From CAWBBA01 sp963741625 (GTDB lineage: Bacteria > Desulfobacterota > Desulfomonilia > Desulfomonilales > Desulfomonilaceae), in NCBI GenBank assembly GCA_963741625.1, contig CAVUIT010000011.1, positions 186,001-250,000 on the forward strand: 64,000 bases of DNA, given 5' to 3'. The notes under the pieces are model-generated. The model saw nothing but the letters and a program-made list of their open reading frames with translations. It made no database searches and was not told where the DNA came from. Shown piece by piece: positions 45,032 to 55,908 of the stretch. Numbering within the stretch: position 1 is the first letter of the stretch; each line of letters opens with the position of its first letter. Position numbers and translations under genes: made by a program.

Positions 45032-45533
45032 CCAGACGGCCTGTGCAGATGATCCCTACTGTGCCGAGGTTTTCGCCGGTTGAAGCTTCGGTCTCAGCAC
45101 AGGTTCTCGGAAAAGGGCAAATTTCAGCCATTGGAATGCAAATTCCAGCAGCTTGTGGCCCAGGCCGTACTCTATACTAACTTAGCACCTGGACCAGTTT
45201 TTTGGGGTCAGGCCAGGGGCCGTTAGTAAACTGGAACAAGACAAAGCCTCCTTGAAGGCAGATCAAGACAAAGCGTTGGCACAAGTAAAGGAAACGCTAA
45301 CGAAACAACTGCAACAGGAGATTTCCCAGTCAAAGGAGAACAGTAAACCGGGGAAGAGAAAGCACCTCCAAAGGAAGGTCCAGCAAAACCTCCAACCCAG
45401 TAGACCAATTCATTGCGGTAGAATGGCCGAATCGTTGCCATACTCTGATAAGGAACTCAAGGCAGAGCGAATACTAAGACCTCCGCTGAGGAGTCAGATA
45501 TGCCTGCCCCTATGAGAAAAGCGAAGGACAAGA
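45032..45533. other. Intergenic region with a doubtful open frame
   Basis: An 87-codon frame at 45252-45515 starts with a plausible charged helix ('KALAQVKETLTKQLQQEISQSKEN') but has no ribosome site and switches character halfway, possibly another frameshifted remnant. Nothing else is seen. Confidence 0.4.
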
Positions 45534-45943
45534 ATGAAGATTGGCTCAATAAATGTTAACGGCAAGTCCTTCGATGTCTGGATGAACCCGAAGAGGGGAG
45601 AGTTTGCCCAGATAGGGGAAACCGTCCGCTTCACAGCAGATCTCACGACCCATGCTCTCTACGTTTGGGATTTCTCCGCGGGACTTCACCCGATGTCTCT
45701 GTGGGGATGGGACTCGGAGATGCGGCTGACTCCACCCTTTTTTTGAAGGGAGCGGCCACGAAAACCGGGGATGAAACATATGTGATGTCTGGATCGGACT
45801 TTTTACAGTCCTTCGTGGGGCGTATGACCGAGGCTGAAAGATTGTTTCTCAGTAAATTATTGGACCAAGATTGGGAGTGGGTGGATGGGTACATTGAGGT
45901 CACGGAATGGCTGCATCGCTGCCGCGAGAGATTAGGTGTGTGA
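45534..45943 (+). CDS. Hypothetical protein, split by one indel
   Basis: The first frame 'MKIGSINVNGKSFDVWMNPKRGEF...LYVWDFSAGLHP' joins in another frame, near 45685-45695, to 'DVSVGMGLGDAADSTLFLKGAATKTGDETYV' and ends 'WLHRCRERLGV' at 45943, giving about 136 residues. Composition is protein-like on both sides. No family recognised. Confidence 0.5.
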
Positions 45944-46154
45944 AACCCTCTGTGAAATCCGAAACCAATGCGGATCATTTCGTAAATCAGGGTATGATTC
46001 GTGGGATTGCCCAGATAGGGGGTAGGCTCAAGACCTGGCTGCGACACCAGAAATATGTCCATACCTGTTCCGTTTAGGAAGGAAATTCCTGCTGGTACAG
46101 GAGGGTGAACCTCAGTGACGGAAGGTAAAGAAAATTAGTCTTAATTATTCAATT

Positions 46155-47185
46155 CTAGTAGAGAACAAGACTTACGGGGCGGGCAAGGTTGATGAACGGC
46201 CCGTTGGGATTTTCTCCCCTAGTGGTGGTTCCAACGTACATCTTTAGCGTGTCAGCTAATTGCTTTGCATCTCTATTGAGCAACCGAACGCATCCATGAG
46301 ACTGGCTGGAACCTATGCTTCGGGGGGAGTCGGTTCCATGTACACGATACGTACCCGTATCGGCCAAATTCATGCTGGGCGCTATGCTATCCAGCGTGGT
46401 TACGGGTAAGTTCGCCTTGCCTATCGTCCTTGATCGGGGACTTCTTAAACAGCGGCATCATGTGGCCGCCATAAACGGAGCGGCTGGGAGCTTGTCCATA
46501 AGCCCAGTCTCGGTCGTGTGGTGGGATCCAAATCGGATGATCGTCGAAGATTCTCACCAAGTAATAGGAACCGCGGGGAGTCGGAAATTCCGGTGATCCA
46601 AGTCCCGTTCTACATTCGAAAAGTAAGGTCTTGTCCCCGCCATTCTTAATTCCGTAGAGTTTCAAGGTGTAATTAGACTTACTTACCTGGACCTGGAAGC
46701 TCGAAAAGAGTGATACAGGATCCCCTACGAGACGGCCCGCAGACGAAAAACTTACCACGGAATGCAATATCGTCCGGCCAAGCTTTCTGGCTGCCGGGAC
46801 CAAGGGATCAAGGGACGCAAGACGGGCCCAGCGTTCGGGCAAGGACCCAAGCGAGGTGGTACCCGGAAGGAACGTTTCAGACTTCTTCTCGATGATTTCT
46901 TTTTGTTTGAGAAGATGTTCGTCCCTGAAGGGAATCTTCCACGTACCGCGAGAAGAGGCATTGCCAGGGTCTTCAACAGCTTTCAGAGGTTCCGAGAGGC
47001 GGTTCTCGATATCTGCATACGCTCTTGCTTCCGGTTGCTGAACTTCCTGCGGATAATTGAGTGTGAGGAGCAGTTCCTGGACAATCGAATCTTTGGCAGA
47101 TGCTGGAGCAGGCCAGCCCCAGAGAGTGTAGCCCGGAACTTCCCACCATTATTAACGACACTCCCACGCGAGACAAAAACGACAT
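46155..47185 (-). CDS. L,D-transpeptidase (YkuD family), with two frameshifts
   Basis: After repair at about 46422 and 47126 the gene encodes roughly 342 residues. ATG 47185 starts a signal peptide 'MSFLSRVGVSLIMVGSSG' that continues in another frame to 'WPAPASA'. The catalytic domain includes 'YTLKLYGIKNGGDKTLLFECRTGLG', 'TPRGSYYLVRIFDDHPIW', 'GHMMPLF' and the active-site motif 'SQSHGCVRLLNRDAKQLADTL' with the nucleophilic Cys in HGCVRL. These enzymes make 3-3 crosslinks in peptidoglycan or attach lipoproteins. Intact catalytic motifs suggest the shifts are artefacts. Confidence 0.82.
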
Positions 47186-47225
47186 GATTGCCACAACCTT
47201 TTCAACTGAGGTCGGTCGTCAATAG

Positions 47226-48461
47226 TGGACACCAAATATTTCATGCTGCCAGTCGTTTTTCATAGAACCATCGTTCAAAAGCGGCAGGAGACAGGAACCG
47301 GAGCCTGGCCTGTTTCCTTTGCCGGTTATAGAAAATCTCGATGTACTCGGTAATGTCCTGTATAGCCTCTTGTCTGGTTGCATACCGGCAATGGTGGATC
47401 TGTTCATTCTTGAGCACGCCCCAGAAGCTTTCCATAGGGGCGTTGTCGTAGCAATTTCCTTTCCGGCTCATGGACGCCCTCATCCCGAACCGGTCAAGCA
47501 GCGAAGGTATATTCCAGGGCGCAATACTGGCTGCCCCGATCCGAGTGGTGAATCAACCCGCTGCGGGTCGCTTGGCGGCCATGGCCCTCAAAAGGGACTG
47601 GCTGACCAGATTCTTCGTCATCCGCTCTGCCATGGCATAGCCTACGACTTCTCCGGTAAAAAGATCCTTATGGCCGGCAAGATACAGCCAGCCTTCCCCC
47701 GTGGGGATGTAAGTGATATCGCTCAGCCAGATCTGGTTCGGCGCGGATGCCTCAAACTTCTGATCCAGCAGATTCTCCGCCACGGGCAGAGAATGCCGCG
47801 AGTCCGTCGTGGCCTTGAACTTCCGTTTTTGCCGGCAACGCAGGCCAAGCTTCCGGCGAATCCGCTTGATCCGGTGAACGCCCACGACAACGCCGTTATC
47901 GGACAAATCCCGCTGTAAGCGCTCCGGACCATAGGTCTGACGTGTCCGGTTATGAGCGGCGCGTATCTCCAATTCCAGTCTCATCTCCTCCCGCTGCCGG
48001 ATGGAAAGCGGGCGCTTGACCCAGGCATAGTATCCGCTTGTCGTCACCTCCAACACACGGCACAGCAGCGAAACCGACAATAGACGAGTCGCAACTCCTT
48101 GATCACCGCGTACCGTGCAGCGACTCCTTGGCAAAGTACGCGGCCGCTTTTTTTAAGATGTCCCGCTCCATCTTCGCCAGGGACAGCTCTCGCTTCACTT
48201 TCGCCAATTCCCTTTCAATATCCGTGAGGGGACGCTGCCTTTGCCAATCTCACCAAGGTTCCCCGTCTTGGAAACCCTTATCCAGCTCTCTAACGTTGAT
48301 TTCGGCAAAGATAAGACGCTTTGATATCTCCAGCGCCGACAAGCCTCCATCCGTCACCATCTTTACCGCTTCCTCTCGAAACTCTTTCGTGTAACGCCCG
48401 TTCGGTATCCTTTCCATTTCCACACCTCCGTCTTGGTTTCTTACCTAAACATTGGTGTCCA
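47226..48461 (-). mobile_element. Decayed IS3-family (IS150-like) insertion sequence
   Basis: 1236 bp bounded by TGGACACCAAATATT on the left and the inverse of TGGACACCAATGTTT on the right (imperfect terminal inverted repeats). Contains orfA and orfB remnants on the minus strand. Confidence 0.75.
47241..48417 (-). pseudogene. IS3-family transposase orfAB remnant
   Basis: orfA begins at ATG 48417: 'MERIPNGRYTKEFREEAVKM' and 'GGLSALEISKRL' (HTH), then shifts frame to 'LPKSTLESWIRVSKTGNLG' and again to 'KMERDILKKAAAYFAKE'. orfB (from about 48134) carries the integrase core: 'YGPERLQRDLSDNGVVVG', 'APNQIWLSDITYIPT' (first Asp), then after two shifts near 47480-47560 'LIHHSDRGSQYC' (second Asp) and 'APMESFWGVLKNEQIHH' (Glu). 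DDE residues are recognisable but at least four frameshifts make it inactive. Confidence 0.82.
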
Positions 48462-48869
48462 TATTTTTCAACCTACCCCAAATCGGCATCGGTGAGTATG
48501 CCGGTTGCCTTAACCACTAATACCGCATCACTCGATTAGGGCATTATTTCAATCATGCTGATTCTCCCTCAAGGAAAACACTCAAAACTAATTTGTTCAT
48601 CAAGCAGCCTCGGTCTAAATTGCGGCAGCCCCACGTCAACCTTGTCCCCTCGGGTGCTGTCTGATTGTGGCATTAATCAGACGGGCTTAAGCCAGAAAGG
48701 GGTGGACTATCTTCAGTAGTGTAAGAATTGCTTACAACTCCAGGAGACACAACTCTAATACAGACTCATGATCCTCCATATCAAGGAAAAGCACTAATAT
48801 TATCTTGCGTCTGTCCACTATTGTGATATTATGTCCGCATCAAATCCTCTACCTCGCAGGAATTCCATA
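48462..48869. other. Intergenic region
   Basis: 408 bases after the IS3 element; no gene, repeat or RNA structure noticed. Confidence 0.5.
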
Positions 48870-49277
48870 ATGATTGACTTACTTGGACCCAAACCGAAGC
48901 AGTTGGCAATTAGGTCTTGCCCGGAGGAGGTAGCCTTGGAAAGTGAGCCAATGACCATCCAGAAACTCGCAAAGCTGATTGGCGAGTCTTTAGTCCGAGG
49001 TCCGAAACTCGCCTTTTATCAGCCTGACATTCCAACACCTCCTAAGTGGGAGGACGTTAGAGACGCCGCCCTTACGGGCTATACTACAGCCCTAAATGAC
49101 GTCATGGACGCCGTCCTTGGAGACACGCAAGCCCTTGAAGACGCATTGGCTGACTGGGGTCGGCTTTACATGAGAGAAGAGGATTTGGCAAAAGCGTTGA
49201 GCCATTTGGAAACAGTAGAAGATGATCTAGAAGGGAGTCACTGGGCTGATACGGGAATCTACGGCTCCCAGCATTGA
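48870..49277 (+). CDS. Hypothetical protein
   Basis: 135 residues from ATG 48870 (GCAGG 10 bases upstream; a longer start at 48831 lacks a ribosome site). Acidic C-terminus 'LADWGRLYMREEDLAKALSHLETVEDDLEG'. Middle 'LAFYQPDIPTPPKWEDVRDAALTGYTTALNDVMDAVLG'. No family recognised. Confidence 0.55.
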   Translation: MIDLLGPKPKQLAIRSCPEEVALESEPMTIQKLAKLIGESLVRGPKLAFYQPDIPTPPKWEDVRDAALTGYTTALNDVMDAVLGDTQALEDALADWGRLYMREEDLAKALSHLETVEDDLEGSHWADTGIYGSQH

Positions 49278-50191
49278 CTAGGTTATGGCTCTAGACTTGC
49301 GGGAGAGGCTGTCTGGTACGTATGAAGCGCTCAGGCTACCAAAGATTCACATCTATTCCTTGGAGATCCATAACGATCAACAGATCGTCCTCAATGATGA
49401 GTATACGTGCCCCCTCAAGCTGTCACCTCGTTACCCCTGTGGGCTGTACCATTGAACCTTATTCTGAATTCTGCACCGTTGAGCACGTTTAATTCCATTT
49501 CCCCTTGAAATTGTTTTGCCGAGGTTCGGACTATGGCTTGTACCCTCAATCGGCAAGCATGTGATCAGATTGTGACCAAATCTCCGGTCATCTAAAAACC
49601 AGCCGAGGGGCTATTTCGGTAACAACCTGGCATTACTGACATTTAGTGGCGGGAACGACGAGACTCCAACTCGCGACCTCTGGCGTGACAGGCCAATGAT
49701 GGCCATAAACAAATCAACGCCCTGACTAGAATCCCCAACAATTTCAATTGGAGTCAATTCGTTTCAGTCCGTTTGAATTCATTTCAGTCCTGAAAAACCT
49801 GAACATTTTCTGAACAAGATGTCAGCGCCCGTATCAATTCCTGCGCCGCTAACAACCAGCGGGGTTGCCGTGATACATGCGCCCGTCCGGCTACCCGGTC
49901 CAGCAATTCGTGTTCAGGAAGTGCTGGTTCAAATGGAGCTGGCCGAAGATTCGGAGGCTGCTCGTCCGAGGGGAGGGGTGATGCGCTATCCCCGAAGGAA
50001 GGGGGAGCAAAGGCTTTTTTCGTCCCAATTGCCTCGCATGCTCAAGTGAACTTAGGTTATTATAGTACATTAATTTGATAAATAGCTTTTTTACTTGATA
50101 TTTCCAGCATAACATTTTAATAGCAAGGCGGTATATTCGTGAGACCTGAATTCCATGTCCTACCTAAAGCGCGAGTTGGCCGGGGAATAAA
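49278..50191. other. Intergenic region containing a tRNA-Asp fragment
   Basis: 914 bases. Apart from the tRNA 3' fragment at 49647-49695 nothing is supported; open frames at 49819-50049 (plus) and 49891-50115 (minus) are complementary shadows of each other without start signals. Confidence 0.55.
49647..49695 (-). repeat. 3' half of a tRNA-Asp gene (probable attachment-site remnant)
   Basis: On the minus strand the sequence runs from the anticodon arm (GGCCTGTCACGCCAG, anticodon GTC) through the variable loop and T-arm (GGTCGCGAG-TTGGAGT-CTCG) to CGTTCCCGCCA with an encoded CCA. The T-loop has GTTGGAG where functional tRNAs have GTTCGAG. The 5' half (acceptor strand and D-arm) is absent upstream. 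A truncated tRNA 3' end of this size is the typical scar left by an element that integrated in tRNA-Asp. Confidence 0.72.
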
Positions 50192-52343
50192 GTGCAGGAC
50201 GAAAGCAAAACCAAAGAAGAACTTATCCGCGAACTCCGAAAATTGCGCACGCGAGTTTCTAGACTTGAGGCAAATGACAGGCTCTCCCTATCCGTCGATT
50301 TGCCGTATCGTCTCTCCCCTGCCTCTGACGCCACGCAATCGATTGACCTGAGCACGCTGTTTACCCGGGAGGTGACTGATTCTGGGAGTTTCGATGTTCG
50401 CGGAGGAATTTGGGCCTCAACCTTCGGAAAGGTGATGCAAGCATTACCGATTCCTGCGTTGCTCGTAGATCAGTCTTGCAATGTCACGGTTGTCAACGAA
50501 GCACTTGGAAGGGTCTGTCCTGATTACGAAAACATTCTTGATTCACCATTTTCTAGTCTGTTTCCGACCCCATCAGCGGCCACGAAAGCTCGAGATCTTT
50601 TGGAGAGGGTCTTTGCCGATAGGAAGCCTCGGATAAAGGAGACCGGACTGAGAATACGCGGAACTAAAATGTGGGCGCGCATGACCCTCAGATCCGTCCG
50701 GATACTGGAAAAAAGGTTCCTGCTCATCCTCATCGAGGATCTGACCTCTGAGAGAACACAACTGATTCTCAATCGAAAGCAAAGGGACCTACTACAAGAG
50801 GAAATAGCCGAGCGCAGACGGTCGGAAAAGGCACTTCGGGAAAGTGAGACCAGGTTCCGACAAATCTACGACAATGCGCCGATGATGATGCAAGCAATCA
50901 GTCGTGATGGGTTAATTCAGAGCGTCAACTCTAAATGGTTGAACGGAATGGGTTACGCGCTAAACGAAGTCGTGGCGAACAGCATCGAAAATATCATGTC
51001 GCAAGAATCACAAAAGTCACTTCCCCGCGTCCTTAGCAAAATTGTGGGCCAACCGCGAGATTCACGACGTTCGTAGCCAGTACCTGAAAAAGGATGGGAC
51101 GGTCTTAGAGGCTCTCGATGATTGGGTTGTCATGGATGTTCCGGTCTGGGGAACGGTTGGCCTGTCCACCATCCGTGACGTCACCCAGGAAATCTTGCTG
51201 GAAAAACAACTTAGAGAAGCTCAAAAAATGGAAGCCGTCGGGACTCTTGCCAGTGGAATAGCTCATGATTTTAACAATCTGCTCCAGATTATTTTAAGTT
51301 TTGCGGATCTTCTCCTGATGGAAGGGGACAAGGAAGGTCCTGCATACGAAAGGCTTAGGTCAATACGAGAAACGGCTAGACGTGGAGCCGATTTAGTAAA
51401 TCAGATTTTGACTTTCAGCCGGAAGGTGGAAACAAATCCTCGACTAATCAACATAAACCATGTTGTAGAAAACACGACGAAGCTCTTGTTCAGAACAATC
51501 CCGAAGATGATCCAAACGGAGCTCCAGCTGGATGCACACCTTAAGGCAGTGTTTATAGATCCCGGCCAGATGGAACAGATCCTTATTAACCTCGCGATCA
51601 ACGCAAAAGATGCGATGCCGGAAGGTGGCAAACTCATAATTGGAACGAGAAACGTTGTACTCGACGAACGGTACTGTAAGACATACCTAGAGGTGCAGCC
51701 CGGTGATTACGTGTTACTGACCGTGGCAGATACCGGGCATGGTATGGAACGGGACGTTCGGGATCGCATATTCGAGCCTTTTTTTACCACGAAAAGGCCG
51801 GAAGCGGGCACCGGCTTGGGACTGGCCACGGTTTTCGGAATAGTTAAGATTCACGGCGGCCATATCACCTGCCATAGTCATCCTGGACAAGGCACTTCAT
51901 TTGAGATCTACCTTCCGGCAATGGACCTGGAAACAGGTTCCGACGTGGCATTAACTGATCAAATGCCCGCCTTTGGGACCGAGACCATTCTTCTGGCGGA
52001 CGACGAAGAATTGATAAGGAAGGTTGGAAAAGAAGTCCTCACGCAAGCTGGATACACAGTGCTCACTGCTAGCGACGGCAGCGAGGCGTTAGACTTGTTC
52101 AAGGCCGAGCGAGGTAACATTTCATTAGTGATATTGGACCTCGTCATGCCTAAAATGGGGGGAAAGCAATGCCTAGAGGAACTTCTGAAAATAGACGCAG
52201 GAATGAAGGTGCTTGTAGCCAGCGGCTTTCCGATCGATGCTCAGACCAGGGAATTTCTCTTCAAAAGGGTCAGGAGCATCCTGCGAAAGCCCTTCAAAGT
52301 GAAGAATCTCCTTCGGACAGTACGAAGTGTCTTAGACGCCTGA
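50192..52343 (+). CDS. Hybrid sensor histidine kinase with C-terminal receiver, split by one indel (sensor A)
   Basis: About 716 residues after removing one A in the run at 51038-51041. Order: short coiled coil ('KTKEELIRELRKLRTRVSRLE'); PAS-like module shared with the kinase at 60255 ('GSFDVRGGIWASTFGKVMQA'); PAS 2 ('FRQIYDNAPMMMQAIS'); HisKA with the phospho-His in 'ASGIAHDFNNLLQ'; HATPase_c ('INLAINAKDAMPEGG', 'EPFFTTKRPEAGTGLGLATVFG'); receiver with acidic 'LADDEE', phospho-Asp in 'VILDLVMPKMGG' and 'VASGFPI'. No transmembrane segment, so a cytosolic signal is sensed. GTG start after GGGGAATAAA. It precedes a PilZ protein of the DxRSGM family. Confidence 0.87.
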
Positions 52344-52518
52344 ACATATGTCGGAGAGGTATTTCAGCCGGGGATCCCCGAACGGCACTAAACGGCCCTG
52401 CACCCCATTGAGGTAGCTTCATCAAAAACCTGACTGGAGATATAAGAGTTCCTTTGATTGCTAGGGAGAGACATCTCCCGGTGGATGGCAGAAGGCACTG
52501 AGAAAGGCGGGGTTCTCC

Positions 52519-53136
52519 GTGAGGCGGAAAAGAAAAATAAGCGCCACACAAGTAGTCAGAGACATCAGATCGGGGATTACTCAGGAGGAGCTGCAAGAGA
52601 AGTACAAAATCGCTCTTCATCGAGTCGAGAAGTTTTTCAAGAGACTAGTTGCAGCAAATGTCGTCACTGAGTCCGAACTTGCTGAGAAATATCCTTCCTA
52701 CAAGGTAGCAATTGCTGGCATTAACCCATCCAGGAATCGAAGAGTTCTTTTACCTTTTGAGTTCATCGTTTACGACATAACCACGTCTTCTATAGGCCTG
52801 GTACGTGACATTTCCGAAACAGGTATGAGGGTGGCCGGGATAAATTGCAGCGTGGGCGGCGAAAGGACATTTCAACTTTCCGTGGACACTTTCATGGAGG
52901 CTGATCCAGTGCTTATAGTGGCCAAATGCCAGTGGGTGAAGCTCAGGGGTAAGACCACGAAATACGCCACAGCTGGATTCGAGATAACCGATATTTCGGA
53001 TGACGATAGAAAGGTTCTTAAGACTTTCGTGGAATTGCTGTCAATTCTCAAATCAGATCACTTCTATAATGACGACATGGAAGAAAAAGAGAGTCGTTGC
53101 ACCAATTGCACCGTCCCAAGATGGCGTTGTCGGTGA
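52519..53136 (+). CDS. DxRSGM domain - PilZ fusion protein
   Basis: 205 residues, GTG start at 52519. Residues about 6-60 are the family domain ('ATQVVRDIRSGITQEELQEKY', then 'KFFKRLVAANVVTESELAEKY'). Residues about 75-175 fit a PilZ domain: 'RNRRVLLP' and 'GLVRDISETGMRVAG' (the DxSxxG motif). The upstream RxxxR motif that contacts c-di-GMP is not regular here (RNRR), so binding may be altered. It lies 175 bases after sensor A. A likely output of c-di-GMP or an effector of the two-component system; inference only. Confidence 0.78.
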   Translation: MRRKRKISATQVVRDIRSGITQEELQEKYKIALHRVEKFFKRLVAANVVTESELAEKYPSYKVAIAGINPSRNRRVLLPFEFIVYDITTSSIGLVRDISETGMRVAGINCSVGGERTFQLSVDTFMEADPVLIVAKCQWVKLRGKTTKYATAGFEITDISDDDRKVLKTFVELLSILKSDHFYNDDMEEKESRCTNCTVPRWRCR

Positions 53137-53290
53137 CAGAGAAGCATCACTTTCAACCTCGGCAACCGAGTCTGCCCCCGGTCTGCCGTCCTGGTTTGAT
53201 GAGGAGGCGATGAAGGCCCTTCAGGATATCTATCGCTCAGGGTCCTTGCAGGAGATTCTTGCGTGGTGGGAGGCTCGCAACGGGCGCTAA
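53069..53290 (+). CDS. Small protein overlapping the PilZ gene end
   Basis: 73 residues from ATG 53069 in a frame 68 bases inside the PilZ gene. 'VVAPIAPSQDGVVGD' then 'LPSWFDEEAMKALQDIYRSGSLQEILAWWEARNGR'. The C-terminal half is helical and Trp-rich. It may be an independent gene, or the true C-terminal part of the PilZ protein after another indel. Confidence 0.45.
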   Translation: MTTWKKKRVVAPIAPSQDGVVGDREASLSTSATESAPGLPSWFDEEAMKALQDIYRSGSLQEILAWWEARNGR

Positions 53291-54285
53291 GGGCCGTCCG
53301 TTGCATTTCGGCCAGGTTTAACACGGCGCTTGTAACTTGGACTCACTGACGCGGCTGCGATGTTAGGATTTTGGATTCGGCTGATCAAGAAAGGGCGAAG
53401 CCGGACAAACGAAACGCCGCGGTACAAGTCAAGGCCAGCCGGGCGTTTCTTACTGAATAATAGATACCCTATTCATTTCCTGGATGCAGGGGTATGTCAG
53501 CACAGAATATCAGTTCTGTGAACCCCTTGGCAACACATGTTTGAACCTCCCTGTGGGGCCCCTTACAGATATCTGAGACCAGAAGGTGAAAGAGCCCCCT
53601 CCCCCCCGGACCTGGAATCGGCCAGCTCGACACCACTCATCGACAACAGCCTATGATTGACATGATTGAAGATTCGCAAGCAACGTGCCAAAGATGAGGG
53701 TTAGCCTTGGGGGCAGCTTCTGCATTTTGGGCCTGTTCTCGACTGAAGCTCGCAAACCACATGCCATTTCCCCGCTGTGGCCGGGCCAATTTCGACTTGA
53801 AGGGGTCTCAGTGCATACAATTCAGCAATAGTGCGCTCACGTGCATCAAGAGATGAAAAGGGTGAGGTACGTAGTTGGAAGAGTGGAAGGGCGGCAAAAC
53901 TTGGCCCCTGATGAAAGAGTGATTTTCGCAGAAGATTGCACAAGCTGGGCAGGCGATATTAATGGTCAAGGGGTCAAGGTTGAAAGCTGTTACAACACTA
54001 AGGCCGATGTTGACGGTAGAAATCCAAGTCCAATGACATGCTTTTGAAGATTTTCAGCTCTCTCTTTCATTGTTTCAGGAATAGGTTATCGAGATACGTC
54101 CATGCAAAAGGATGCCCTGTCTCTGTTGCGACTCATGTGAACTACCTCTCGTCCTTTGGGAAAATCAAGAACGTGAGTTTTGATCCGAGAAACCTCTTGC
54201 CGGTCAATACAGCTTATTGGCAGATGCGGGTGGCTCGTTTTTTCAGCCGTGTTTTCGGGTGACCCCGGATGTTGGAGCAAACACA
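53291..54285. other. Long intergenic region
   Basis: About 1 kb. A 68-codon frame at 53841 and a 74-codon frame at 54038 have no ribosome sites; nothing is supported. No repeat or RNA structure noticed. Confidence 0.5.
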
Positions 54286-55209
54286 TCACCCCTCGTCGGC
54301 GGCTACTTTGTGTTGGAGTGGGCGGGGCTGGAACGTTTCAACCCGTAAAGGCCCTCCAGAGTTCAGCTTCGCTGCTTGAGGTTGCCTTTTTTCGCCGGCC
54401 TGAACGCCCCACTTGAATTTGGGGTGGTCCGCTGACGGCGCGGCGGTCGGCCCGGCGGTCCTGCTGGGACCCACGCTGGGCCTTATAGACGGCGAGGAGC
54501 TTTCATTGCCGGGATGGCCCGACACAATATCAAAGCGTTTTAAATGGCCCTGAGCGTCACTGACAGTAGCCTGCCTAACCTGAAGCTGTTCCACGTCCAA
54601 ATCTATCACCAGTCGATAAGTCCGCTTCGGGTCGTTCTTGTGGGCCAATTCAACATAAATGAGATCATCCGTGACGCCTGCAGTCTTGACTGAAACCTTC
54701 GAACTGTCGGCCTTTTGAGTCTCAGGCCCTGAAGCAACAGCTTTAGGTTGAACCGGGTCCTTTTGCAACTTTGCAGCCGGTTTCGGTGCCGGCCTTGGCT
54801 GCCATGCCCCCGCCTTGACTCCCAGGCTCACCAGGATGCTGTTGTTCTGCCTGTCAATCTTGAACGATGGGACTGGATGGTCTCCGAAATCCACTACAAC
54901 TCGGGCACGAGAGTTGTCATAGCCGACGCGGATTTCATTCAAGGGATTCCGCCCGACATTGATTTTCGGAGGAATTTTCCCCAAACCCGTGGACTCTAGG
55001 TCCAACACAAGTCTGTAAGGTTTCTGGATCACGAAGGCCGAGAGTTTTCCGACTGGCCCGTCGCATCCGATCGATATCTGCCCAAGGTCTGGCGCCACCT
55101 GCACTGATGTGATGTTGGCTGACTCAGCGCCCCACGCCGGGCCGCAATTGACCATAAGAAGCAAACACGCGAGTGCCGGAGCACTATGTCGTAGCAGTGA
55201 CAATTTCAT
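54286..55209 (-). CDS. AMIN-domain exported protein, copy 2
   Basis: 307 residues. Signal peptide ('LSLLRHSAPALACLLLMVNCGPAWG'), then an AMIN domain ('ANITSVQVAPDLGQISIGCDGP...RLVLDLESTG...NEIRVGYDNSRARVVVDFGD'), Pro/Ala linker and a second beta region ('DLIYVELAHKNDPKRTYRLVIDLD'). Same architecture as copy 1 at 39133-40050 throughout, including the C-terminal 'KWGVQAGE' segment. Presumably periplasmic and peptidoglycan-associated; no secretin domain. Within the island it is the only exported protein. Confidence 0.85.
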   Translation of the reverse strand: MKLSLLRHSAPALACLLLMVNCGPAWGAESANITSVQVAPDLGQISIGCDGPVGKLSAFVIQKPYRLVLDLESTGLGKIPPKINVGRNPLNEIRVGYDNSRARVVVDFGDHPVPSFKIDRQNNSILVSLGVKAGAWQPRPAPKPAAKLQKDPVQPKAVASGPETQKADSSKVSVKTAGVTDDLIYVELAHKNDPKRTYRLVIDLDVEQLQVRQATVSDAQGHLKRFDIVSGHPGNESSSPSIRPSVGPSRTAGPTAAPSADHPKFKWGVQAGEKRQPQAAKLNSGGPLRVETFQPRPLQHKVAADEG

Positions 55210-55908
55210 ATCAACCCTCTGGAGCGCTATGTGCTCTGACTGTCGGGGACATTTCCAGCCTCCCGACTTAGCGCGATGTTACCACAGCTGAGAGGTCTAT
55301 GTCAAAAGAAAACGTATTTATCGTATGTTATGATGATTTGTTAAACCAACATATATTACGACGAAGACTCTTCGCCGGAATAAGCGATAGATAAGGAATT
55401 ACGCCCGGACTTCACCGGGCTGCCCCGGCTAATGCCAGCTGCGGTCGAAGGATGAATGCCCGGCAGAAGTGCTGTGCTACAGGCTCGGCTCTCGTATGCT
55501 TTCTAATGTGAAGATATTCTTGACACACTACATTAGGCTTGCTTGGGCCCGGCCTACTTGATCTCCACCGCCTTGTCATACTCCCACAGCCCATGAATAT
55601 TGCTGCATGAGGTGGTAAAAAGTTGACCTGGCATCTTGATCTTGAGTTTCGCTTTCACGGAATGATTCGTACTCAGATCAATTCTGAACGATTTTCGGCA
55701 TTTCAGCCACTACAACGTTCCGAAGGCAGGGAGCAAGAATAGCGCTCAACTCAGTTCGCGGCTGGGGGTGTTTTGGGGGTCGTTTCGTTACTGTTGAAGG
55801 GACGGGAAGGCCGGGGTTCGGATAGGCCGTTTTCGCGCCGCATCCTTAACCCTGTCTCTTCCCTGAAATCGTGGCAGCGCGCGTCCTGGGGAGCGTAGGG
55901 GCATTAGA
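55210..55908. other. Intergenic region
   Basis: 699 bases with no supported gene. Contains the promoter of the AMIN gene on the minus strand; an AT-rich stretch near 55310-55350 is the best candidate. Confidence 0.5.

Noticed and set aside
49647..49695. Complete tRNA-Asp gene
   Set aside because: The acceptor 5' strand and D-arm are missing and the T-loop C is replaced by G; only the 3' half is present.
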